From positions 1-64,000 of the forward strand of contig JBAMJV010003226.1 of NCBI GenBank assembly GCA_037951105.1: 64,000 bases of DNA, in the 5' to 3' direction. This DNA is from Echinarachnius parma (Eukaryota > Echinodermata > Echinoidea > Clypeasteroida > Echinarachniidae). Both the position numbers and the translations under genes were made by a program. A model generated the notes under the pieces. It saw only the letters and a program-made list of their open reading frames with translations. It searched no databases and was not told the origin of the DNA. Of this stretch, positions 54,346 through 64,000 are shown piece after piece (the stretch's first letter is position 1; every line of letters begins with the position of its first letter).

Positions 54346-57300
54346 GTTAGTATTTTAAAAAGGATCTAGTAACTTTGTTGACATGTGAAGAAAAAAAGTG
54401 ATGAATGGTTGGTATAGTGTTTAGTTTTGTGATTTTATATGTCAACTAGCTGAGCAACTCGTGAAAATGTCATGTTAAATGGATGTAATATGGCCAAGTA
54501 ATTTGCAAAAATACAAAGTGATTATCGCAAAATCATTGCACTGCGTAGACAGCTCTGTCTTTCCATTGGATATTTCAAATTCTGAGCAGTTCAATTGTGA
54601 ATGTCTTGTTAACGAAAGGGGAAAAAACAACAACAAAACTGCTCCATGCTTATATTGGTAATACGTATACAACAAGGTATAAAATATTGAACCACAGTAA
54701 TTCAAGTTTGTTTTATGGATCTGGACAATGTTAGATATAACATGTATACCAACAGTAATGTTGTGGTTATTGGACAAACACATATCGTGCAATGTTTAAC
54801 ATGATTATGTTTATTGTTCACTATAACAATCAGTGAATAGTTTATATTATATTACATTTCGTATTAACCTGGAGGTTTCAAATAAACACAACACAACAAG
54901 TAGGTCGCCTGTAAACACTGTATTATGATAATTTCCCAAACAAAAATAACCAAAAGATGTGCATTGACAGAAACATTTTGGCAATTATTATTTACCTTTA
55001 TCTTTAAACTTAGAGATAAACATCACTTTATGGATGAATGAGCACAAAGTAAATCACGAAATTTGTGAATGTGTATACTTTGTTTTGAAAACAAAACTGA
55101 CACTCAAAGCACAGAGGGTAACCATTTAAATGGAAAGTACATAATTATATGATGAGCCCGGGGGCCACTCAAGTATATTGCTGTACACACGCGCGACCAC
55201 AGGTTTTTCAAACCCACCCTAAACAAGTTTTATCCATTGGTAAAATTTATACCCTATTCAAGTATTTTCGCGTGCTTTTTTGACAATATTCCCCCTTTAA
55301 ACAAGTATAACACCTAAAAACATACCCCTAAACAAGGTCTACGTCAATTGCTCTCAATTAAACCTCTAAAAATAATGGACAAGTTTAAACACCTTAAACA
55401 TTTAACCCTAAACAAGGTCTACCTTAAATAAACCTCTAATGTACATGTACTTGTCAATAAGAACTACAGTCAACCTCACACGAAGTTGAAACTTTGCCTC
55501 AGTTGAAGATATTCAAAAGGCCTCTATTTTGAATTATCTATTGTTTTTTGTTGTTTTTTTGTTATATAAGTTGAATTTGTAAGTAAAAGCTTTTTCATGT
55601 TTTCATCAGTACCAGCAGATTCAACTTATGCAAGTTTGACTGTATTTCTGATAATACCAATTGCAATTTCATACAGCATGTGACAACGCCAAGGTATTTC
55701 TACAATGGATCGCTCTCTCGAGATATTTGTGTAGTTACTATTTTAAAAAAAATGATAACTACCATGTCTTGTTTATGAAACATTTTGGAATAATTTAATA
55801 ATTTAATAATTTAAAACATACACAAAATCCTGAGTTCTTGAAATGGTTCAAAATGTTGTTGAGAAAACTGAACAATGGGTAGAGGTTACAATGATACAAG
55901 GGATATTATTCTAGACACTCCCCTTCAAATGTGTCTCATATTATGATTGTATCTCAGAGTTTCAATTCAATTCAGTTTATTCAACACTTGTCATAAAATA
56001 CATCAAATGCAAAAAATACAAAAATACAGAGATAGAAAAAAACAAAACATAAAAGACATTCATATGACAGTTTTAGGGGTTAACAGAAAGGAGTAAGGCT
56101 CCTTATATGTCCAAAAACTGATTAAATGCTACATATATTAACAAAACTCTGCTTATGATGTTCTCATTTGTAGTACTTGTACAAGGAATTCCATCAGTAT
56201 ATTCAGCTGATATCTGGGCCCTGGATACATGCGGAGCTTAAAGGGGTAGTTTAGTTTTGGTAGAGAGGGCGCTGCACATCACAATTTTGTTGTGAGATAA
56301 TGAAAAACTGAGTGTCGAATTTGAGAGAACATGCAATTGTAATGGCAGAATAAACTTTATTTGGTCAAAATCGGTCCAGAAACGGCTGAAATATCAATAA
56401 ATATATTTGATCTTATAATTATTTGGGGCCCAAATAATTTTTAAAAATGCTTACACTTTTTCAAAAATGTTCAAAAGCGGTTTTTAAATAGTTGTTGATC
56501 TATCTACTTAATCATTATTTCAATAGAACATCACATGCATTATTTTGTATGAATTTTTTTTGAAAACAATGCCTTTTTAGAAAGCGCCCTCTTGTGTTTT
56601 AATGGCTCTTTTTGAATGATAACAGGCTTTTTACTTAGTCGTTTGTAATTTTGTATACCTTTCGAGCATGGTGGAGTAATAACTATTAGTTTATAATGTT
56701 ACTGTCCAGGTTTGGTTACTAAAGTTCAGCCTTACCAAAACTGTACTACCCCTTTAACTCCTTGCGTGCCATTTTTGTGAGTTACAATACACACAAAATT
56801 GCCATAGAGCATTATAATTCCTGGCACTTTAAGAGTTAAGCGGGGACCTGGGAATGTCGGAGGGGGGGGGGGGGGGGGGGGGGCGGGTGGATATGATCGC
56901 GCGATCAATGAACGTTCCCGAGATCTGGAATCCCCTGGAACCATTCGAAGTCGCACAAAATCCCCGGCAAACTCCAGACAAGTCCGGGAAACAAGTTTGG
57001 AGAAAAAGATACCCTAAACGCGCATTTGTTTAACTCCACCAACATACCCTTTTTTCTGATTTTGGCCTTTTTGACACCCTAAACGCGTCACGCGCATGAC
57101 GCGCCATGATCGGCAAAAAGTACCCTTTTTACGCGTTTTTTTGATCGCGCGTGTGTACAGCAATATAGTTGAGTGCCCCCCCCCCCCCCCCCCCCCCGGG
57201 ATGATGAGCTTCATTCCAAAAAGGCGCTAAATCCTCTTGTTCAACTTTATAGAAAAGCAAGTTTCGTTGTTCCTTTTTTTTTTACACATGCATGATAAGG

Positions 57301-60300
57301 GAATATGACAAATTTAAAGTTCCATATTTTGAATTTGATTGCGTAATTTGTCCTAAAAAATGTATTTCTAGATAGCTACGTAGATTATTAATGTACTGAT
57401 ATATCGTTATATATCACGCAAATAATAACACAGGGTTATATGTTTCGGGACCGTTGTTTGATATCAAATAGATGCCCAACAATTTGCAAAGGGTTGTCAT
57501 GTTTGTGTTATTCATAAACAATGCAATTATTAATCACCAAAACTCATGGAACCATCAGGGCCTCATGGTTCCATAAGCGCTAAACGTGTGCGAGTCTGCC
57601 AATTCTATACCCCCGTGCGTTTGGAGACAAAAGAAGCACGGCAGACTCATACGTCCTTGGGAAGGGACTAGTCGTCGTCTGTAGACTCAAATAATTGTAT
57701 AGTGATGGATTTTCAAATTATACGAATGTTCGAGAAAAAAAAACTAACTACAAAGCAGCATCCATCTGTACGGAAAAATGCAATTTCCGCTTGCAATGGC
57801 GTCATTTGGCCACGCCCCTGCAATCGCCAATTGAAAGGGCATGGCTGCATAATATGTAGAAATGTAGAAATAAGTGTAAATGTAAAATGTAAAGCGCGTT
57901 GAGAAAACCTGTGGTTTTGAAATGCACTATCGAAGAGCAACCTATTATTATTATTATAGCCATGGAACTCATGAAAGGCATTTAATATGTTAATAATTTA
58001 TGTCCTGTACTTGTATGTTATTGTAGTTATTTGTTATGATTCGAATCTGGCTGGAATTTGCACCAAAAAGGATTTTGAATGTAATGATAATAAAGGTACT
58101 TTGTTTTGAAGACCACTTTAATATAGAGTGTTGCCTTGGCAACAATATTCATCATGGACAATAGCTACACGTGTAACCACTACATATGGACATTAATTAA
58201 AATATAGTTGGTTCTTGGAGCATCTTGCATTCATTAACATCAACATCATCAACATTATCATCATCATCATCATTACCGTCGTCGTCTTCTTCACGATCAT
58301 CATCAGCTTCAATTGACATCATCTTCATCATCGTCATCATCATCATCACCATCATCCTCGTATCATCTTTGTCGCATGGTTTGCCTCAGCTAGTCGTCTG
58401 TGATTGCTTCTCTATAATCATGATAATCAACGTGAACATTATTAAAGGGAACCCACACCAAAAAATAATATTCGTATAAATAAAAGGTTATAGTTTTAGT
58501 AGTCCTTTCCACCAACAAGTTCAGAAAAAATAGGTTTCCATACCAAGTAAATAATTGGAAACTCATCACCATGCGAAAGTATGTGTTCATAGGTCTGCAG
58601 AAGATAACTACCTATTGTGTAGTTCGCACACGTCTTCCGTAGTTATATATTGTCTCCAAACGTACGCGTGTATATAAGTGGCGCACTCGCTGTCTGTTGG
58701 CGCATACGAAACCATTTGGCCCTAATGGACCCATAACCATACGAACGTATGTGTTCATGGGTCTGCAGAACACGACTAAGGTCGCACACGTCTTCCGTGG
58801 TTCTTTATAATGTCTCCAAACGTACACGTGTATAGAATTTGCGCACTCGCAGTCCGTTGGCGCATACAGAACCATGAGGCCCTAATGGCTCCGTAAGATA
58901 GTGGTGATGATTAATTATTGTACTGTGTATAAATTACATAACCCCTTACAAAGTGTTATGCATCGATTTAATATCAAACAACGGTACCCAAACATGTTAG
59001 CCTGTGTTACTCTTTTCGTGGTGGTCCCCTTTATCCAGTGGTAAATATCAGCTACAGTCATGACAGCATCGATGAAGTCAAATCAAATCATAACATAATA
59101 TATTCCAGTTGGTCCACCGGGCATCTGGCGGTCAGCACGTCTCACAACCAGTCTTATGACGTGCCTCGGTATGGCCTGCGCGATGGCCAGTCGGGTAAAC
59201 ATGAGCGTTGCCATGACAGCGATGACAAACAGCAGCTACAGCACCAACCATGACGTCACAGACAACATGTCGTCGGCGGAGATATGTCCTGCTAGGGGAG
59301 ACGAGAACGGCACGGCATCGGGAGTGAAAGTAAGTAAGGTGGACTTATTTACTCTTTAACTTATGTATTGTATTGTTGTTGTTGTTTAAGTTTATTTCTA
59401 ACTATAATTCAACCAATTTGACCCCTATGAAAAACACCTAAAATTTAAACAAGACCAACTATACGGTAACCAATGTTTTATCTCATTTTAGGAAATATGG
59501 TATTTCCATATATACTCCGCAAAAAAAGAAACTGGACACTTATTAATGGACACTATTAATGTACGATAAAGTGTAGATTATCATATATCAAATTAAAGGG
59601 AATTTAGTCCTCTGCATGCAGGGTATAAATTGAAGGTGTAATCGTTCATGCATGAAATGCCATGGTCAATTAACAATGTCTGTTTTCAAAAATAGCAAAA
59701 ACACACCATTCGACTGAAATGATCAGGACGATAGTAAGCGTTTCACTTAAAACAAGATGTGCGGGGCAAGTAAATGACATTATTTGTTATGAACAATCTC
59801 TGAAAATACAAATTCGTCAATAAAACAGGGCCAGGTTATGAGGCATCATCATACTGGTCTGTATTAGAGGCATGAAACTTGTCTGTTTAAGTGTGTCCCC
59901 TGCAATTAGTTACCTAGTTACCTAGAGAAATGTCATGTTAAAGACTGCCCAACTGTTTGACCAATGGTGACATCAGGTTTTGAAGATCTGTGGAGTACGG
60001 TAGAATTCTTGAGAATAATTTATACCATTTTTCATGCTGAAATAAGGGCACAAACTGGTTTTGACTAATAAACCTTTACCATGGAATTCCCTATTTTGTT
60101 ACTTTTGGATGAAAATCAAACCTATAACGTTCACAATTTGTCTTCATTTATACTTTTTATTGAGATGAAGATAGAAAATGTCACATTTGTGTTGAACAAT
60201 TATGCCATGTCATGAATATAGCGTTTTAGATTATGCTTATCAACATTTATATGGTTGAGTGGATGTTCCATTTTTGCTATTTTTGAAAACAGACCTTGCT

Positions 60301-61258
60301 GTGGTTAACTGACCGTGACAAGTCATGCATGAATGATTTCATTTAGATTCTATGCCAATATTGAAGAGGGTCATTTTATCTTTAATTTGATATACAATAT
60401 CATATATTTTTATCGTAAATGAATATGAAATATTTGGCTTATACAAGTGTCCGGTTTCTTTTTTTGCGGAGTATATTTTGTCAACAAGTCACAAAAATTA
60501 CCAATTTTCGGGCTGTCATGCAAAGACAAAGGGTCACGTGACTTCGTAACGGTAGGTCACATTTTCGTTAGAACTCACTGCCTTGACTCTGTACACAGTT
60601 GTACATTTCCGGTGGATGATAACAAAAAGGAAAATCAATTAAATATGGTCTTCAATAATCTTCATAAAGAAAGGGAAAATCGAAAAACCGTTCCATTCTT
60701 CTGTTGGCAATACAAATACAGCAAGGTATGAATGAACCATTAGTCCTAGAGTTATACGGTAATTTGTGTGGATGGGGATGGTAGATCCCTACGTCGTAAA
60801 TGAATACATGACAACTGTTTATACATCTTCTCACCTCCATTCACTTCAAGATTTTTCTTGCCGTTTTATCTGTCAATAAGGAAGGCGAGTTTCCGTGGGA
60901 CACGCACACCCAGGAGGTCATCCTGGCAGCCTTCTTCTACAGTTTCTGCGCTCTGCAAATCCCCATCGGGATCCTAGTGGACGCAGTGCCCAGAGCTTGC
61001 CCGTGGGTGATCGGCGTCGGCTATGGTCTGTCCTCCGTGTGCACGCTACTGGTTCCTGTGGCGGCCCGATCGGGCTCGGTCGCGGCCCTGCTGGCGGTGC
61101 GAATCATTGCAGGCTTCGCAGAGGTGAACGTATTAACCCCTTCATCTTAAACATGTTACATGCAACTATATAAAGAAACTTTCATACAGTTACTATACAT
61201 GGTATACAATATTCATGTAGGTGGAGGCATAAGATGGTTTCAATGATGAACATGATGA

Positions 61259-61290
<32 letters not shown>

Positions 61291-61305
61291 ATGATGATGA
61301 TGATC

Positions 61306-61341
<36 letters not shown>

Positions 61342-61356
61342 ATGATGATGATGATC

Positions 61357-61398
<42 letters not shown>

Positions 61399-61402
61399 AT
61401 GC

Positions 61403-61433
<31 letters not shown>

Positions 61434-63580
61434 AATTATGAACTGTGGTGGTGGTGGCGGAGGCAGTTATTGTTGTGGTGGTCGTTGTGCTTTTCGTGAG
61501 GATGATACAGATGATGTTGACGGTAAATTGGTGATGATGTCGATGATGACGGTGATATTGGTGATGATGATGTCGCTGCTGCTGATAATCCAAGTTCACG
61601 TTTAGTTTATTCATGTTGTTTGACACTTTATAACACGACATAATTGAACAAATAAGAAAAGCAAGAAACGCATACAAAACAAATTATTCAATTTTATAAC
61701 GCTTCGGACGAAACATACAATAGTTTTAAACGTCGGTAATAGCATGTATAGTTTGTTTAAATACTGTAGTGAATGTGGAGTTCGCCCGCCATCTAGCGGG
61801 CAAGAGCTTAAATTTTGTCACAGATAATTTGATTCCGACTATTGCAACACTTAAACTTGAAATTGTTGATTACGATGATGAATATGTTTATGTATAATCA
61901 GATGAATTCAGTGAACTGTGATGTTCGTGTTTGTTTTGGTGGTTCAACAACACCTGGATATTTTCACCATTCCCGCCTTTAAATACAATTGTTAGGAGTT
62001 GCACTCAGAAACAAAGAAGGTGATTAACCATATTAACAGTGTATGTTATGGTATTCCTACATTCTCTGACTGGAATGATTTTTGATAAACCAACTGAACA
62101 TCAAGATCAAAACAAAATCGTTCGTAACGTTTTCTTAAATATATTATGTTTTTAGAGTGGTTCGTATCCCGCTATTTACTCTCTGATGTCGAGGTGGGCT
62201 CCTCCCGCTGACCGAAGCACACTTCTTGCTATAGTATACACTGGTAAGTATTGGTCATCAATTATGTTCTGCTTCAAAGGTGGTTCGGACCCGTGTATAT
62301 AATTATGCACACTGCCCCCCCCCCCCCCCCCCCATTTTCTTACGCCGCTTGCATCGTTTCTTACATAATTATACAACGTAAATATTACGTTCAACTACAA
62401 TATATCAGGCCAAGAGTTTGTTTCTACATAATACACATGTATATATTAATAAAAATGAAATGTTATTTGAACCAATAATCGTGCATTTTGATATATATTA
62501 TGTTGTGAAATTATGATCGTTCAAGAATGAAACGGACAATGTTATTATAGTATTCGTGTTTTTTCCCCCCTTTTAGGACCTTCGATGGGTCAGGTGATTG
62601 CTCCACCTATCTCTGGACTGCTCTCAGAATCAAATTTCCTCGGCGGATGGCCCTCGACATTTTATCTCTTTGGTAAATTATTAGATATGTTTATTAGATA
62701 AAAGAAAACACGTACGTCATCGCGGTAATGCGTCGATATCATAATTTATAGAGTGGAGAAGTGTGACGTCATCAAAAGCCTATTTTTAGAATTTCCAAAT
62801 TTGAACTTCATTTTCCGAAAGAGCATCAAAATAATGTCCACATGTTGAAAATCAATCGAATATGATAAATATTGGCTAAGATATGCCCATCCGAATTTAT
62901 TTCAATAGGAAATCAATGTTATTTTGCTCTGGTTCATAACGTTATGAACCAGAGCAGAATAACACTGTTCCTATTGAAATCTATTTATTCGGATGGTCTT
63001 ATCTGGACCAATACTTAACATATTCGATTGAGTTTCAACATTGTGACGTTATTTTGTATGTTTTTTTCTGAAAATGAAGTTCAAATTGAGAAATTCTAAA
63101 AATCGATGTGTATGATGTCACAGCTTCGGTATTCTATAGACTCGATATAAACGCAGCGCAGACTACCCTCTGGCGTTGATGCTGTCTGTTGTTGCTCATG
63201 TGTTTAAATTTTGGTTTGCGTGCTATACTATGATAAATAGCCGTGTCACAGACAAAGAACAATTACAGATATACCTGGTACTTGATAGTTTAATCCTCCT
63301 GAATACTCCATAGGAGTTTTAACCTATATATATAGTGTAGAGAGATACAGATTCAGAAAAGTTCACATTTCGTTGTAGCGTTCGCTTTTGGTGCATTACT
63401 GGCTATTTTTGTTTGTTTAATGTGGACTATAAATATATTTCTGTTCAAATACAAGGTACTTTGGGCCTGGTGTGGTTCATTTTCTGGACTCTGCTAGTCT
63501 ACGCGTCTCCCCTCTCACATCCCTCTATATCAGAGAGAGAAAGGGAGTACATTTCCACAGAACTCAATCTCAGGAAAAAG
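54240..63580 (+). CDS. SLC17A5-like: SLC17 sialin-like transporter, gene 3 (exons 1-6)
   Basis: Exons 54240-54345, 59109-59329, 60881-61123, 62156-62243, 62577-62672, 63456-63580 match gene 2 exons 1-6 in length and phase, giving the first 293 residues. Exons 7-10 should lie to the right of the window. The N-tail keeps the acidic dileucine motif (ELKALL). RVNMSVAMTAM, RIIAGFAE and RWAPPADRS are present; the usual Glu of ERS is Asp, and the conserved YDSP of exon 6 is YASP. No frame-breaking change is seen, and the GC donor after exon 6 is kept. It is the most diverged of the three, so it split off first or evolves faster. Confidence 0.9.
54355..54735. mobile_element. TTAA MITE family C (right end decayed)
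   Basis: Starts TTAAAAAGGATCTAGTAACT and runs to GATCTGGACAATGTTAG, where the terminus is lost. It lies at the same distance from the donor as the MITE C pieces after gene 2 exons 1a and 1b, so it is an old shared insertion. Confidence 0.75.
54736..55148. other. gene 3 intron 1, ancestral sequence
   Basis: No gene. It contains the empty site of the gene 1 Tc1 transposon (about 55068-55085) and sequence collinear with 33985-34200 and 3703-3790. Confidence 0.65.
55157..57200. mobile_element. 2.04-kb TIR element with 8-bp target duplication
   Basis: The left end CCCGGGGGCCACTCAAGTAT then ATTGCTGTACACACGCGCGA matches the inverted right end, which finishes in a long C run and CCCGGG. ATGATGAG flanks both sides (55149-55156, 57201-57208). 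Gene 1 has the uninterrupted sequence ATATGATGACCTTCATTCC near 5256. The interior has CCCTAAAC and AAACGCG-rich patches, an apparent inverted LINE tail (55968-56060), a nested MITE A and a G run. No transposase. The duplication length suggests hAT-like integration, not proven. Confidence 0.88.
56238..56757. mobile_element. TTAA MITE family A, nested
   Basis: TTAA at 56238-56241 and 56754-56757; ends AGGGGTAGTTTAGTTTTGG and CAAAACTGTACTACCCCT. It lies in the opposite orientation to the copy at 36051. Confidence 0.9.
57400..59035. mobile_element. foldback element F of gene 3
   Basis: The left arm (from about 57410, terminal bases lost) and right arm ending TCGTGGTGGTCCCCTTTA (to about 59035) pair as in genes 1 and 2. 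The right arm carries an internal direct duplication: 58570-58735 is repeated at about 58736-58905. A short L2-like tail is inserted at 57848-57957. Confidence 0.75.
57848..57957 (+). mobile_element. L2-like 3' tail insertion, about 110 bp
   Basis: TGTAAAGCGCGTTGAGAAAA, GAAATGCACTATCGAAGAGC and an ATT tail interrupt the sequence that is continuous in gene 1 (CATGGCTGCAAAGACATGGA at 5888). A severely truncated LINE or SINE copy. Confidence 0.75.
59109..59329 (+). CDS. gene 3 exon 2
   Basis: Acceptor TATTCCAG at 59108, donor GTAAGT at 59330. It encodes GPPGIWRSARL, helix 1 and ASRVNMSVAMTAMTNSSYST. Confidence 0.92.
59511..60476. mobile_element. mariner-type foldback MITE in gene 3 intron 2
   Basis: Ends ACTCCGCAAAAAAAGAAACT and the inverted GGTTTCTTTTTTTGCGGAGT, flanked by TA. 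Inner blocks are inverted (TGTCTGTTTTCAAAAATAGC against GCTATTTTTGAAAACAGACC). Genes 1 and 2 lack it (CATATGTTTTGTCAACAAAT near 35957). Non-coding. Confidence 0.9.
60881..61123 (+). CDS. gene 3 exon 3
   Basis: Acceptor CAATAAG at 60880, donor GTGAAC at 61124; 81 codons. EGEFPWDTHTQEVILAAFFY, QIPIGILVDAVPRACPWVI and RIIAGFAE. Confidence 0.93.
61250..61600 (+). repeat. CTG/GAT higher-order trinucleotide satellite
   Basis: Blocks of 7-11 CTG alternate with blocks of 3-5 GAT. A unit of (CTG)n, TTGATGATGATGATGATCATG recurs. Further right the pattern degrades to GGT and GAT words. Both strands give long ORFs (poly-Leu/Met; poly-Gln/His) that are artefacts. Confidence 0.92.
61640..62155. other. gene 3 intron 3, unrecognised
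   Basis: AT-rich, with a small hairpin CCCGCCATCTAGCGGG at 61785-61800. Not obviously collinear with intron 3 of genes 1 and 2, apart from the last bases. No gene. Confidence 0.55.
62156..62243 (+). CDS. gene 3 exon 4
   Basis: Acceptor GTTTTTAG at 62155, donor GTAAGT at 62244. SGSYPAIYSLMSRWAPPADR then STLLAIVYT. Confidence 0.92.
62244..62576. other. gene 3 intron 4
   Basis: Only 333 bp, against about 3.2 kb in gene 1 and 2.3 kb in gene 2. Contains a 17-18 base C run near 62316. No element recognised. Confidence 0.75.
62577..62672 (+). CDS. gene 3 exon 5
   Basis: Acceptor CCTTTTAG at 62576, donor GTAAAT at 62673. PSMGQVIAPPISGLLSESNF and LGGWPSTFYLFG. Confidence 0.93.
62745..63125. repeat. 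perfectly centred palindrome, arms about 190 bp
   Basis: The centre TTCATAACGTTATGAA at 62940/62941 has no loop. The arms extend outward through CTCTGGTTC, TTTCAATAGGAA and CATATTCGATTGA to GACGTCATC/GATGTCAC near the ends, with scattered mismatches. It is absent from genes 1 and 2. Probably a foldback MITE. Confidence 0.88.
63456..63580 (+). CDS. gene 3 exon 6, with GC donor
   Basis: Acceptor TACAAG at 63455; 125 bp ending AAAAAG. TLGLVWFIFWTLLVYASPLS and ISEREREYISTELNLRKK. The donor is GCACGT (63581-63586), again GC. Confidence 0.9.
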
Positions 63581-64000
63581 GCACGTATAGTATTTGGATT
63601 TCATAAGTGTATGAAGATAGTTTAATGCTATAAAAAAACGTACCCAAATATAACCCGATATTGTATATTGACATGACATCTTGTGACTGTTAATAACAAT
63701 GTGTGTTTTTAGTCATTTTTTACCGGGCATTCTTCATGTTATTGTTTACAATCCATGTGGATTTTTGTTTTTGTGTTCCAATGAATTTGATTTGATTTTC
63801 ACCCGATTCACAAAAAGCACACAGTAAGCCACCGTAAAAAAAAAGAAAGGCACACGGTAAAATACTGAAGGGATGACATCTTCTGTAATCTGATGGACAC
63901 GGTGGGATAATCTGTACAGTGATCCTATCCCTAACCCTAACCCTAACCCTAACCCTAACCCCTCAGACGGTACTTGACTGAGTAGGCTACCTCGTCACCC
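63581..64000. other. gene 3 intron 6, partial
   Basis: No exon 7 is found before the window end. The sequence holds a telomeric tract at 63926-63962 and nothing else recognisable. Confidence 0.65.
63926..63962 (-). repeat. interstitial telomeric repeat (CCCTAA)n
   Basis: About five and a half CCCTAA units, that is TTAGGG on the minus strand, lie inside an intron. Single-copy-looking sequence continues on both sides, so it is interstitial rather than a chromosome end. Confidence 0.92.

Noticed and set aside
61234..61677. Long poly-Leu/Met and poly-Gln/His ORFs on both strands
   Set aside because: Produced by CTG and GAT repeats; lie in an intron of gene 3.
1..64000. CRISPR arrays, operons, phage or integron structures
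   Set aside because: The tandem repeats have no regular unique spacers, and genes are intron-containing and eukaryotic.

Overview
The window is eukaryotic: AT-rich, with introns, and full of DNA transposons, MITEs and non-LTR retrotransposon remains. The repeat mix (CR1/L2-, RTE- and Tc1-like elements, a tRNA-headed SINE with an L2-style tail, long G/C homopolymers and a vertebrate-type CCCTAA telomeric tract) suggests a marine invertebrate, perhaps an ambulacrarian such as an echinoderm. The species cannot be fixed from sequence alone.

The only convincing host genes are three tandem plus-strand paralogues of one SLC17 (sialin/vesicular-glutamate-transporter-like) organic anion transporter of the major facilitator superfamily. 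Gene 1 shows exons 2-10 (7369-21769); its first exon is not recognised. Gene 2 is complete in ten exons (28887 or 30162 to 52990), giving a 542-residue protein with the visible splice sites; its first coding exon is duplicated. Gene 3 shows exons 1-6 (54240-63580) and runs off the right edge. All exon lengths and intron phases agree between copies wherever both are visible, except the last exon, which is two codons longer in gene 2. The intron after exon 6 uses a GC donor in all three copies. The protein has a cytosolic N-tail with an acidic dileucine motif (ELKPLL), SLC17 hallmark motifs (RVN.SVA, RWAPP.ERS, APPYAGI, TFAT) and a very acidic C-tail.

Layout: 1-5.4 kb, repeats (a TIR element with a 60-G run, a MITE, a broken Tc1 transposon) and one doubtful small exon; 5.4-22 kb, gene 1, with LINE fragments, MITEs and a G-rich minisatellite in its introns; 22-27.7 kb, a MITE and a nearly full-length but broken CR1-like LINE; 27.9-53 kb, gene 2, with a tandem duplication of promoter plus first exon, nested LINE/MITE insertions, a giant palindromic Tc1-like element, an RTE fragment, a SINE and a stack of three MITEs on one TTAA site; 53-64 kb, gene 3, with a 2-kb TIR element with 8-bp target duplication, mariner-type MITEs, a CTG/GAT satellite, a near-perfect palindrome and a telomeric repeat at the right end.

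Because the three gene copies are paralogous, many insertions have an empty counterpart in another copy inside the same window. Their ends, target duplications and relative ages can therefore be read directly. The strongest observations are this built-in record of insertions, the conserved GC-AG intron, the duplicated first exon and the palindromic or stacked elements. I saw no CRISPR array, operon, rRNA or bacterial feature.
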